Of a DNA stretch of 64,000 nucleotides, positions 31,689 through 42,000 are shown in pieces. The notes below the pieces were generated by a model. The model had not been told where the DNA came from. It did no database searches and saw nothing but the letters and a program-made list of their open reading frames with translations. Numbering within the stretch: position 1 is the stretch's first letter; the number at the start of each line of letters is the position of its first letter. A program made the translations under genes and the position numbers. The stretch is from Nocardia neocaledoniensis. GTDB lineage: Bacteria; Actinomycetota; Actinomycetes; Mycobacteriales; Mycobacteriaceae. Location: the NCBI RefSeq assembly GCF_003182135.1, contig NZ_QGTL01000001.1:558001-622000 (forward strand), in the 5' to 3' direction.

Positions 31689-32084
31689 CTGCCAGTTCAG
31701 TTCAATCACACCATTGTCGGATGTCGCGATAATCGGGAGACCGCCGAATTCTGGGCGGACATCCTCGGGTTGGACATAGGAACAGCGTGGGGTCCGTTCA
31801 TTCCGATCCCCGTCGCCAACGGCGTCACCTTCGATCTCGCGAAGGTGCCTCCGCATGTTTCCGAAATCCAGCCGCAGCACTACGCGTTTCTCGTCTCGGA
31901 GGCGGAATTCGATGCCGCCTACGCCAAGATCCAGCGCTACAAGCTGGATCACTGGGCGGATCCGCAACAACACGGGGTCAACGAGATCAATCACAATGAC
32001 GGTGGCCGCGGGGTCTATTTCCTCGACCCCAACGGCCACTTCATGGAATTGATCACCGTGCCCTACGGCGGCTGGCCCGCCTAG
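31689..32084 (+). CDS. VOC-family (glyoxalase/dioxygenase fold) protein with probable CTG start
   Basis: 131-residue single VOC module. Conserved parts are FNHTIVGCRDNRETAEFWADILGL, PQHYAFLVSEAEFDAAYAKI and GVYFLDPNGHFMELITVPYGG; metal ligands would be the His in FNHT and Glu in FMEL. No ATG or GTG fits: AAGGAG (31676-31681) is followed seven bases later by CTG 31689, which gives the natural fold start LPVQFNHT. The gene is less GC-rich than its neighbours (AAT, ATT, CAA codons), hinting at transfer. Its stop shares CTAG with the convergent MFS gene. Confidence 0.75.
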   Translation: MPVQFNHTIVGCRDNRETAEFWADILGLDIGTAWGPFIPIPVANGVTFDLAKVPPHVSEIQPQHYAFLVSEAEFDAAYAKIQRYKLDHWADPQQHGVNEINHNDGGRGVYFLDPNGHFMELITVPYGGWPA

Positions 32085-33286
32085 TCCCCGGACGCTGCTC
32101 GGGTTCCCCGGAGCCCGAGCAGCGCGGCGACGACACAGGCCACCGAGACCAGGCCGATGAACCACGGGAACACGGTCGTCAGGCCCCAGGTGGTGGCCGC
32201 CCAGCCCGCCGCCAGCGTCGGCAACGCCAGGGCCGAATAGGCCAGCAGGTAGTAGGCCGACATGGTCTCACCCCGGCGATGCGGGGGCACGACCTCCGAA
32301 AGATGCCGCAGCGACCCACCGAAACCGAGGCCGAAGGTGGCACCCAGCGCCAGTCCGGCCAGCACGACGACGACGGGTTGCGCGCTGGCCAGCGCGGGAA
32401 TCGTGGCCAGCAGCGCGGCGGCCATGCCGAGATCACCGAAGATCGCGGCGCGCCTGGCCTGAATCCGCGTGGCGAACAGCTGCGCCGCCGCGCCGGCGAG
32501 CGCGGTCCCGGCGACGACGACGCCACCGAAGACCAGGTTGTGCACGCCGGTCTTGGCCGCGGCCAGCGACGGGTACAGCGACAGCAGCACACCCAGCACC
32601 GACCAGGCCGCCATCACGCCGATGGCCGAGAACCAGAAGTCACCCCTGATCTCTTGCGGCACGGCCGGTTTCGCGATCGTGATCCGTGCCTTCACCCGGG
32701 CGGTGTGCGGCTCGGTGACGGCGAGGATCCCGGCGCCCGCGGCCAGGCAGATCACCGCGATGACCACATACGGCGTGCGCAGCGGCGAGGGCGCGTACTG
32801 GGCGAGCACGGCGGTGCCGAGTACCGCGATCGCGATGCCGACATTGAACGCCACCCCGCTGAGCTGTCCCGACCGCGCGCCGCGCTCGGGTCGCAGGTCG
32901 AGCAACGCGGCCGCGCCGGCCACCACGGTCGCGCCGACCGCGGCGCCGTGCAGCGCCCTGGCCAGCAGCAGCATGGGGACCGAGTCGGCGAGCAGGAAGA
33001 CCACCAGGCCGAGGATCATCGTGGCGAACGCGCCGACCATCACCGGCTTGCGCCCGACGACGTCGGAGATCCGGCCCGAGACCAGCACCGCGCCCAGCGC
33101 GGCCACCGCGTACACGGCGAACACCATGGTCGTGGTGAGCGGCGAGAGGTGCCATTCGGTCTGATAGATGCCGTAGAGCGGCGCGGGCGCTCCCGAGACC
33201 CCGAGCGCGACGCCGGTGGCCGCCAGCACGAGCCCGTACGCCCAGCGCTGTCCCGACTCGGCCGGAGCCATCGTTGTCGCCGCCAT
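32081..33286 (-). CDS. MFS transporter (drug/metabolite exporter-like)
   Basis: 401-residue major facilitator with about 12 transmembrane helices. The loop 2-3 signature GRISDVVGRKPVMVGAF (motif A) is clear, and the C-terminal half has the usual pseudo-repeat. Motif-C-like GVALGVSGAPAPLYG lies in helix 1. The start is uncertain: ATG 33286 has GGGGGC upstream, while ATG 33298 could be leaderless. The substrate is unknown. Divergent from an ArsR-type regulator with GTTTGATA/TATCAAAC sites between, so substrate-inducible efflux is likely. Confidence 0.85.
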   Translation of the reverse strand: MAATTMAPAESGQRWAYGLVLAATGVALGVSGAPAPLYGIYQTEWHLSPLTTTMVFAVYAVAALGAVLVSGRISDVVGRKPVMVGAFATMILGLVVFLLADSVPMLLLARALHGAAVGATVVAGAAALLDLRPERGARSGQLSGVAFNVGIAIAVLGTAVLAQYAPSPLRTPYVVIAVICLAAGAGILAVTEPHTARVKARITIAKPAVPQEIRGDFWFSAIGVMAAWSVLGVLLSLYPSLAAAKTGVHNLVFGGVVVAGTALAGAAAQLFATRIQARRAAIFGDLGMAAALLATIPALASAQPVVVVLAGLALGATFGLGFGGSLRHLSEVVPPHRRGETMSAYYLLAYSALALPTLAAGWAATTWGLTTVFPWFIGLVSVACVVAALLGLRGTRAASGD

Positions 33287-33305
33287 CGCAGCCCCCATCA
33301 GGTGA

Positions 33306-33360
33306 GTTTGATAACCATCGAACGGTGTCGAGCGTACGCCGAGTATGATGAGTATCAAAC
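33306..33360. promoter_or_regulatory. Inverted half-sites between the MFS and ArsR-type genes
   Basis: GTTTGATA (33306-33313) and TATCAAAC (33353-33360) are perfect 8-bp inverse copies in the 92-bp divergent promoter region, next to TATGATGAGTATC. They are the best candidates for the binding sites of the adjacent regulator. Confidence 0.5.
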
Positions 33361-33378
33361 CCCCGAGTGAGGTAGATC

Positions 33379-33711
33379 ATGACTCAGGCTAACGGTCTTC
33401 CCCCGGCGCCGACCGCACCGGTCGCCGGGCTGCCCGCCGTGCTGAGTGCCCTGCACGATCCGGTGCGCCTGGAGATGGTGCGCCGGATGGCCAACGCGGG
33501 CGGCCCGGTCCGGTGCGCGGCGCTCTACGACGCGATCAACAAATCCACCGCGACCCACCACTTCAAGATCCTGCGCGAGGCGGGGCTGATCGAGCGGATG
33601 ACCATCGACGGTCAGACCTATCAGCGCTTGCGCACCGAGGAATTGACGCGCGCGCTCCCCGGCCTGCTGCCCGCGGTCGTCGAGGCCGCGAACCGCGCCA
33701 CCGCGGACTGA
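33379..33711 (+). CDS. ArsR-type winged-helix regulator
   Basis: 110-residue one-domain winged helix: LPAVLSALHDPVRLEMVRRM, then the recognition helix region CAALYDAINKSTATHHFKILREAGLIERMTIDGQTYQRLRTEEL. It lacks the CxC metal motif of ArsR/SmtB metal sensors, so it probably senses a small organic ligand. GAGTGAGG precedes ATG 33379. Divergent from the MFS exporter, which it probably represses. Confidence 0.85.
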   Translation: MTQANGLPPAPTAPVAGLPAVLSALHDPVRLEMVRRMANAGGPVRCAALYDAINKSTATHHFKILREAGLIERMTIDGQTYQRLRTEELTRALPGLLPAVVEAANRATAD

Positions 33712-33722
33712 GCGCGAATTCC

Positions 33723-35069
33723 TCAGCGCTCCACGAGTTTACGGACCGAGGCGGGCAGATCGCGGGTGCGCTGATAGGGTCCGGCCACCGCGGCGCCGAA
33801 GGGCCGGGCGAGCAGGGTGCGCGCGATGGCGCTGACCTCGTCGGTGGTGACGGCGTCGATGCGGGCCAGCGTCGCCGAGACGCTGCGGTGGTTGCCGTAG
33901 CTGAGTTCGCTGCGGCCGATCCGGTTCATCCGCGAGGCGGAATCCTCGAGCCCGAGCACGAGCCCGCCGCGCAACGACCCCTTGGCGCGGGCGCATTCGG
34001 CGTCGGTGACCCCGTTGACCGCCACGTCGGCGAGCACGTCGCGCGCCAGGGTCGCGACCTGGGCGAGGTTCTCGGGCTGGCAGCCCAGATATACCGAGAA
34101 GGCGCCGGTGTCGGCGAAGGTGTCCACGCTCGAGTACACCGAGTACGCCAGGCCGCGCTCCTCCCGGATGCGTTGAAACAGACGGGAACTCAGGCCGCCG
34201 CCGATGATGGTGTTGAGGACCGACAGCGGCCAGCGCTGCTGTCCCTCGTGTCGTCCGAACGCGCGCACGCCGAACACCAGGTGGGTCTGTTCGCTGTCGC
34301 GGTTGATGCGGATCAGGCCGGGCGCGGCCTGCGCCCGGAACGAGCCCTCACGGCGCGGGGCCGGTTCGGCGGCGGTGTCGAGCCGGGACGCGAACGCGCG
34401 GTGCACCAGTTCGACGGTGCGCTCGTGCCCGACGTTGCCCGCCACGGCCACGACCATCCGGTCGGGCCGGTAGCGGCGCTGATGGAATCCGCGCAGCTGA
34501 CTCGCGCGCATGCCCTCGATGGATTCGACGGTGCCGATGACGGGCCGCCCGATGGGGTGGTCGCCGAACAGGGCGGTGAGGAAGGAGTCGGCGACGAGAT
34601 CCTCGGGATCGTCGTCACGCATGGCGATCTCCTCGAGCACCACCTGGCGTTCGACGTCGACGTCGACGCTCCGGCACAGCCCGTTGAGCACCACGTCGGA
34701 GACGAGTTCGACCGCCAGCGGCAGATCCTCGTCGATGACGTGGGCGTAGTAGCAGGTCTGTTCCTTGGCGGTGAAGGCGTTGAGTTCGCCGCCGACGGCG
34801 TCCATGGCCTGCGCGATGTCGAGGGCCGAGCGGGTGGGTGTCGCCTTGAACAGCAGGTGTTCGAGGAAGTGCGCCGCGCCGGCGACCGTCGGACCCTCGT
34901 CGCGGGAGCCGACACCGACCCAGACGCCGATGGAGGCCGAGCGCACACCGGGCACGTGCTCGGTGACCACGCGCAGCCCGCCGGGGAGCACGGTGCGCCG
35001 CACGCCCCCGTCGGTGCCGATGCTGTCGGCGGATTCGGAATTCGACTCGGTCAACTGTGGCTTCGTCAC
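33723..35069 (-). CDS. pepR: M16 family zinc protease (PepR-like)
   Basis: 448-residue insulinase/mitochondrial-processing-peptidase-like zinc protease. The inverted zinc motif HFLEH (about residue 66) with the distal Glu in LEEIAMRDDDPEDLVAD is intact, and the inactive-half features GGLSSRLFQRIREERGLAYSVYS follow. GTG 35069 (VTKPQLTES) has GGTGGGATC upstream. It corresponds to Rv2782c, near gpsI in mycobacteria; here the giant NRPS gene lies between, ending 118 bp before this start on the same strand, so read-through from the NRPS gene is possible. Confidence 0.92.
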   Translation of the reverse strand: MTKPQLTESNSESADSIGTDGGVRRTVLPGGLRVVTEHVPGVRSASIGVWVGVGSRDEGPTVAGAAHFLEHLLFKATPTRSALDIAQAMDAVGGELNAFTAKEQTCYYAHVIDEDLPLAVELVSDVVLNGLCRSVDVDVERQVVLEEIAMRDDDPEDLVADSFLTALFGDHPIGRPVIGTVESIEGMRASQLRGFHQRRYRPDRMVVAVAGNVGHERTVELVHRAFASRLDTAAEPAPRREGSFRAQAAPGLIRINRDSEQTHLVFGVRAFGRHEGQQRWPLSVLNTIIGGGLSSRLFQRIREERGLAYSVYSSVDTFADTGAFSVYLGCQPENLAQVATLARDVLADVAVNGVTDAECARAKGSLRGGLVLGLEDSASRMNRIGRSELSYGNHRSVSATLARIDAVTTDEVSAIARTLLARPFGAAVAGPYQRTRDLPASVRKLVER

Positions 35070-35187
35070 CCGATCCCACCGGACGGCTGTGCTGGCATGG
35101 GTTCTCAACCTCTCGAAAACAGGTGCGGGCGACGTGCGCGGATGCCTCGGTGTCAGGCAGCAGGCACGACGGCCTGGCTCAGCGATT

Positions 35188-36025
35188 CTAGGCGCCCATC
35201 GCCCCCGCCCGCGCATCGGCCCTCGCGGTCCGGTCCGCGCCGTTCACCGGTTCGTCCTGGTCGCGCTGGGCGAGAGCGGATTCGGCGCCGTCGAGGACCG
35301 CCGCGATCCGCGCGAGCGCCCGCTCCCCGGCCATCGCCCAGTGGGTGGCGTCGATGCCGTGCCGGTGCACCGTGCCGGTGACGGCGTGCGTCCAGGTGGC
35401 CGCGCCGCGCGCGCCGGTGGGATCGTCGACGGTCGCCGCGAAGTAGACGAGGTCACCGTCGAAGCGGCGCGGCCGGTATTCGTCGACCATCGCCATGGAC
35501 GCCGTGGCCGCGTCGATGACGCGGGTGAGCCGGGCACGGTCGAGCCCGGCCAGCGGGCCGCCGAGGTCGGTCGCGACGAGCTCGTCCCAGCCGATGTCGA
35601 GGTCGTCGCCGGCCAGGCCGCCGAGCAGGTCACCGATGGTCGGCGCGGGGGTCTGGGCCGGTTCGGCGCCGAGCCAGCTGTCCATCATGGCCAAGCTCGC
35701 GACCTGCTCGCCGTCGGCTTGGAGCCCGGTGGCGACGGCGTGTGCGAGCAGCCCGCCCAGCGACCAGCCGAGCAGGTGGTACGGCCCTTCGGGCTGCACC
35801 GTGCGGATGGCCTCGATGTAGCGGCGCGCCCAGTCCTCGATCGTCTCCGGCAGCGGTTCGGCGGCGGTGAGGGCCGGGGACTGCAGGCCGTAGACGGGCC
35901 GTTCGGGGTCGAGATGACGGGTCAGCCCGGCGAAGGACCAGGACACGCCACCGACGGGGTGGATGCAGAACAGCGGGGCGCCGCGGCCGCCCGCGCGCAG
36001 CGGCAGCAGGACCGCGAACGCGTCG
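35188..36025 (-). other. NRPS terminal thioesterase domain
   Basis: A type I TE of about 260 residues releases the peptide by hydrolysis or cyclisation. It opens PLFCIHPVGGVSWSFAGL, has the nucleophile motif GWSLGG and the catalytic His in DATHWAMAG. The C terminus is a short polar tail ending MGA. Whether it cyclises cannot be read from sequence. Confidence 0.88.
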
Positions 36026-39000
36026 TCGGCCGTCTCGTCGGCGGCGCGCAGGCGTTCCACGACGACGCCGGGGGTCGGGTCGGTGAAGAACCACGCCACC
36101 GGCACCGCGACGCCGAGCGCGTCGCTCAGCCGCGCGGACAGCTGGACCGCGGTCAGCGAGTTGCCGCCGAGGTCGAAGAAGTTGTCGTCCATGCCGATTC
36201 GGTCCAGGTCGAGGACCCGGGCGAATTCCGTCGCGACAAGGCGTTCGGTCTCGGTGATCGGGCCACGGTAGGCCGCCTGCCGCAGGTGCGGGAGCGGCAG
36301 GGCGGCGCGGTCGAGCTTGCCCGAGGTGTTGACGGGGAACTCGTCGAGGACGAGCACCGTGGCGGGTACCAGGTAGCCGGGCAGTTCGGCGGCCAGTGCG
36401 GCCCGCAGGCCGGCCGGATCAGCCTGCGCCCCTGGCGAATCCGCGCCGATCACGACGTAGCCGACCAGCCGGTCGGCGCCGACCCCGGACACCACCGCTG
36501 CCGCGGCCTGAGCCACTCCGGCCTGCCGCAGCAGCGCGGCCTCGACCTCGCCGAGTTCGACGCGCTGTCCGTTGAGTTTGACCTGGCGGTCGCCGCGCCC
36601 GACGTAGTCGAGTGCGGGGGAACCGTTCTCGCCGATCCGCAGCCGCACCAGGTCGCCGGTGCGGTACATCCTGGCGCCGGGTCCCGCGTACGGGTCGGGC
36701 ACGAACCGCTCCGCGGTGAGCTCGGGTGCGCCGACATAGCCGTGCGCGAGTTGGCCGCCGCCGACGTACAGTTCGCCGACCACACCCGGCGGCACCCGCC
36801 GCAGCCGCGCGTCGAGGACGTACAGGGTGGTGCCCGCGACCGGGCCGCCGATCGGGACCGTCAGCTGATCGTCGTCGCCGACGACGTGGGTGCTGACCTG
36901 CACGGTGGTCTCGGTCGGACCGTAGAGATTGATCACGTCCGCACCGAGGATCGCCCGGGCGCGCTGCGCCGAGGCGGCGGGCAGGGCCTCGCCACCGGCG
37001 AACACCCTGCGCAGCGACGCCGGACGGCCTCGCGATCCCGAGTGCTCCGGCGCGTCGTCGGAGAGCCACTCCCCGCCTTGGGCGCCCGCGTCGACGGCGG
37101 GTTCGGCGAGGAACGCGGCCAGCAGCGTGGGCGCGAACTGCGCGGTGTCCACCCCGTGCCGCGCGATGAGCGCGGCCAGGTAAGCGGGGTCGCCGTGGCC
37201 GCCGGGGCGGGCGATGACCGTGCGGGCGCCGACGCGCGGCGGCAGGAGCAGTTCCCAGATCGACGCGTCGAAGGTGATCGGGGTCTTGTGCAGGACGGTG
37301 TCACCGGGCGCGAAGCCGAATTCCGTGGCCATCCAGTCGAGGTGGCCGACGATCGCGCGGTGCGGTACGCCGACGCCCTTCGGCAGGCCGGTGGAGCCGG
37401 AGGTGAAGATCACGTAGGCCGTGTGTTCCGGGCGCAGCGGTTGCGTCCGTTCGGCATCGGTGAGCGGGCCGCTCGGCAGTGCCGTGAGGTCGAGGGCGTC
37501 GAGTTCGACGACGTCCAGCCAGGGCAGTCCGCCGCTGCGGTCCGCGTCGAAGGCGGGCAGGTCGGCGGCGTCGCGGCTGGTGGTGAGCACGCAGATCGGC
37601 TGGGCGATCCGCAGGATCCGGGTGATCCGCTCGGCCGGATGGTCGGGATCGATCGGCACGTAGGCGCCGCCGGCCGCCAGTACCGCGTGCACCGCGACCA
37701 GCAGATCGGGTGAGCGCCGCGCGGCCACCGCCACCGCGGTGTCGGGGCCGACACCCTGCGCGACGAGGTGGCGGGCGAGCCGGTTGACCCTGGCGCCGAA
37801 CTCCGCGTAGGTGAGATCGGCGTCGCCGTCGGTGAGGGCGACGGCGTCGGGCGTCGCGGCGACCTGACGGTCGAACGCGGTCGGCAACACCGCGCCGGAC
37901 ACCGGAACGACGGTGTCGCACCAGGTGTCGAGCATCGCCCGATCGGCCTCGGTGAGCAGGTCGACCTCGCCGATCGCCCCGTCCGGATCGGCGGTGACGG
38001 CGTCGAGCAGCCGCACGAAACTCGCGGCGATCCGGTCCGCGGTGGCGGCGTCGAAGAGGTCCGTGGCGTAGGTGAGGCTCAGGGCGCAGCCGCCCTCGGC
38101 CGTGTCGGTGAGGACCAGGTCCAGGTCGAACTTGGCGACCGCGGTCGCGGTGTCGAGGCCGGTGACGGTGAGGTCGGGTAGGGCCACCTCGGCCGGTGTC
38201 GCGTCCAGGTTCTGGAACGCGAGCATCACCTGGAACAGCGGGCTGTGGCCGGTGGAGCGCACCGGGTCGAGCACGTCGACGAGGCGCTCGAACGGCACGT
38301 CGGCGTTCTCGAAGGCGTCGAGGTCGACGCGCCGGGCCCGGCCGAGCAGATCGGTGAACGACGCGGCCGGGTCGACCGCGGTGCGCAGCACGAGGGTGTT
38401 GACGAACATGCCGACCAGGTCGTCGAGCGCCGCGTCGCCGCGACCGGCGACGGGGGTGCCGATCGCGATGTCGGCGCTGCCGCTGAGCCGGGCCAGCAGC
38501 GCGGCCAGGGCGGCGTGCGCGACCATGAACGGGCTGGCCTCCGCCCGCCGGGCGAGCTGCCCGGCGCGCTGCCAGATCTCCGGTGCCACCACGGCGTCCA
38601 CGCTCGCGCCGCGATGCGACGCGAGCGCCGGACGCGGCCGATCGGTGGGGAGTTCGAGCAGTCCGGGCAGACCGTCGAGTTCGGCGCGCCAGAAGCGCAC
38701 CTGCCGGGCGGCGAGCGAGGCGGGATCGCGCTCGTCGCCGAGCACCGCGCGCTGCCACAGCGTGTAGTCGGCGTACTGGACTTCCAGTGGCGCCCAGCCC
38801 GGTTCGATCCCGGCCCGGCGGGCCAGGTAGGCGGCGGTGGTGTCGCGCAGCAGCGGCCCGGCGGAGAAGCCGTCGGCGCTGATGTGGTGGATCACCACGA
38901 CCAGCACCACCTCGTCGGGGGCGCACCGCAGCACGCGCACCCGTACGGGCGGGGCGGCGGTGACGTCGAAGCCGCGGCCGATCTCGGCGGCCACGACGGC

Positions 39001-42000
39001 GGGTACCGCGATCGGGTCGACGGTCTCGACCACCGGGGTGGGCACGAACTGCCACACTGCCTGGTGGCCGATGCCGTCGACGGCGGGGTACGCGGTGCGC
39101 AGCACCTCGTGGCGGTCGAGCACGTCGGTGACGGCCGCCGCCAGCGCGCCGGCGTCGACGTCGCCGCGCAGGCGCACCGCGATGGGGATGTTGTAGGCCG
39201 CCGAGTCGGGATCGAGGCGGTTGAGCAGCCACATCCGCTGCTGGGCCGCCGACAGCGGAACCCGGTGCGGGCGTGGGCCGGCCGTCAGCGCGAGGCCCGC
39301 CCCCGAGCCGGCGCGGTGGGCCAGCACGGCGGCCAGGTCGGCGACGGTGCTCGCCTCGAACAGGGTCCGCACCGGCACCCTGGTCGACAGGGCGGTGCCG
39401 AGGCGGGCCGCCACCCTGGTGGCGACGAGGGAGTTGCCGCCGAGGTCGAAGAAGTCGTCGTCGAGGCCGACGTGCGCACGCCCGAGGACGGCGCCGAAGA
39501 CCTCGGCGACGGCCCGCTGCGCGGCGGTGACCGGCGCGCGGAACGGTCTGGCGACGAATTCCGGTGTGGGCAGGGCTTTCCGGTCGAGTTTGCCGGAGGT
39601 GTTGAGCGGGAAGGCGTCGAGCACCACGATCACCGACGGCACCATGTACGACGGCAGCACCGCCGCCACCCCCGCCCGCAGCCGCGCCGGGTCGAGCTCG
39701 GCGTCGGGCGTCGGCACGGCGTAGCCGACGAGGCGGTCGCCCGTCGGGCTCGCCGACACCACCGCCGCGGCCTGGCTCACCCCGGGCAGCGACCGCAGGG
39801 CGGTCTCGATCTCGCCGAGTTCGATGCGCTGCCCGCGGAACTTCACCTGGAAGTCGATGCGGTCCAGGTAGATCAGCACGCCGTCGCGGGTCCAGCGCAC
39901 CAGATCGCCGGTGCGGTACATGCGCGCGCCGGATGCGGGGCCGCCGCCGGGCACAGCGGGGAACGGGTCGGCGACGAAGCGGTCGGCGGACAGATCCGGG
40001 CGACCGAGGTAGCCGCGCGCCAGCTGCTCGCCCGCGAGGTACAGCTCGCCGGCGACACCCGGCGCGACCGGACGCAGCCGTTCGTCGAGGACGTACACGC
40101 GGGTGTTCCACCCGGGCACCCCGATCGGGACGGTCGGCCCGGTCGCCGCGTCGGCGGGCCAGGCGGTGACCGAGACGGCCGCCTCGGTCGGGCCGTACAG
40201 GTTGTGCACGGCCGCCGCGGTTTTCGCCCGCAGCGCGGTTACCGTGTCCGGGGTGAGCGCTTCACCGATGGCCAGGACCAGCCGCAGGCTCGCCAGGTGC
40301 TCGGCGGTGGCGTGGGCGGCGAGCAGCGACAGCATCGACGGGACGGAATCGACGACGGTGACCCGCCGCGCCGCGACGAGCTCCGCGAGATACAGCGGGT
40401 CGCGGTGTCCGTCCGGGGAGGCCAGCACCAGGGTCGCGCCCGCGCCGAGCGGGGCGAAGTAGCCCCAGACCGACAGGTCGAAGGTGGCGGCGGACTTCTG
40501 CAGATACACGTCACCGCTGTCGAGTTCGTACCGCTCGAGCAGCCAGGCGAGCTGATTGCGGATGCCCGCGTGACTCATGGCCACGCCCTTGGGCCTGCCG
40601 GTCGAGCCGGAGGTGAACAGGACGTAGGCGAGGTTCGAATCCCGCAGGGGTGCACGGAGTTCGGTGTCGGCGACCGGGTGGTCCGGCAGCCCGGCGAGAT
40701 CGATGTCATCGAGGACCACGACACGTGAGCCGCCGGTCGCGAGCTCCGCGGCCGGACTGTCGAACTCGTCTCGTGCGGTGGTCAGCACCAGCTGTGGGCG
40801 CGCGGTGTCGAGGACCTGGGCGATGCGGTCGGCCGGATGATCGGGGTCGATCGGCACATAGGCGCCGCCCGCGGTGACCACCGCGTACATCGCGACGACC
40901 AGGTCGACGGAACGTCGGATCGCCAGTGCGACAAGCGCGTCGGGGCCGACGCCCGTAGCCGTGAGGTACCGGGCGAGGCGGTTGACGCGAGCGTCCAGCT
41001 CGCCGTAGGTGATCGTGATGTCCTCGGACACCAGCGCGGTCGCCTCCGGATTGGCGCGCGCCCGTGCCCGGAAGGGCGTGAGCAGCGTCGCCGCGCGGTC
41101 GACCTCGTGCGCGGTGGCGTTCCACGCGGTGAGGATGCGGGTGCGCTCGGCCGGTTCCAGCACGTCGAGCGCGTCGAGCTCGGTGTCCGGCGCCGCGGCC
41201 ACCGCGCTGAGCAGGCGCTGCAGGCGGCCCGCGATCGAGGCCGCGGTCTCGGTGTCGAACACGTCGTCGGCGTAGGTCAGGACGCCGGTGATGCCGGCGG
41301 CCGCACCGTCGGCGGTGTGCTCGTCGCTGACGATGAGGTGCAGGTCGAACTGGGACAGCGCGCTGTCGGTGTCGACCGCGGACACGGTGATCCCGGGCAG
41401 GGCCAGCTCGGCGCGCTCGAAGTTCTGGAACGAGAACCCGACCTGGAACAGCGGATGCCTGGCGGTGGAGCGCGCCGGATCGAGCACCTCGACGAGGCGT
41501 TCGAACGGCACGTCGGCGTTGGCGAACACCGCGAGGTCGGTGCCGCGCTGCCGGGACAGCAGCTCGCCGAACGTCTCCCCCGCCCGCAGGCGGGTGCGGA
41601 ACACCAGCGTGTTGACGAACATGCCGATCAGGTCTTCCAGCGCGGCCTCGCCGCGTCCGGCGACCGGGGTGCCGACGGTGATGTCGCCGCTACCCGAGAG
41701 CCGGCCGAGCAGGGCCGCGAACGCGGTGTGCACGACCATGAACAGTGTGGCGCCCGCCGCCTTGGCGAGCTCGTTCAGGCGGGCGTGGGTCGCGGCGTCG
41801 ACCGTGACCGGCACCGTGCCGCCGGCGAGGGTGCGCACCGCGGGCCGCGGCCGGTCCAGCGGCAGGGCGAGTTCGTCGGGGAGATCGGCGAGTTCACCGC
41901 GCCAGAACTCGAGCTGACGCGCGGCGACGGAGGTGGGGTCGGTCTCCTCGCCGAGGACCGCGCGCTGCCAGAGCGCGTAGTCGGCGTACTGCACGGGCAG

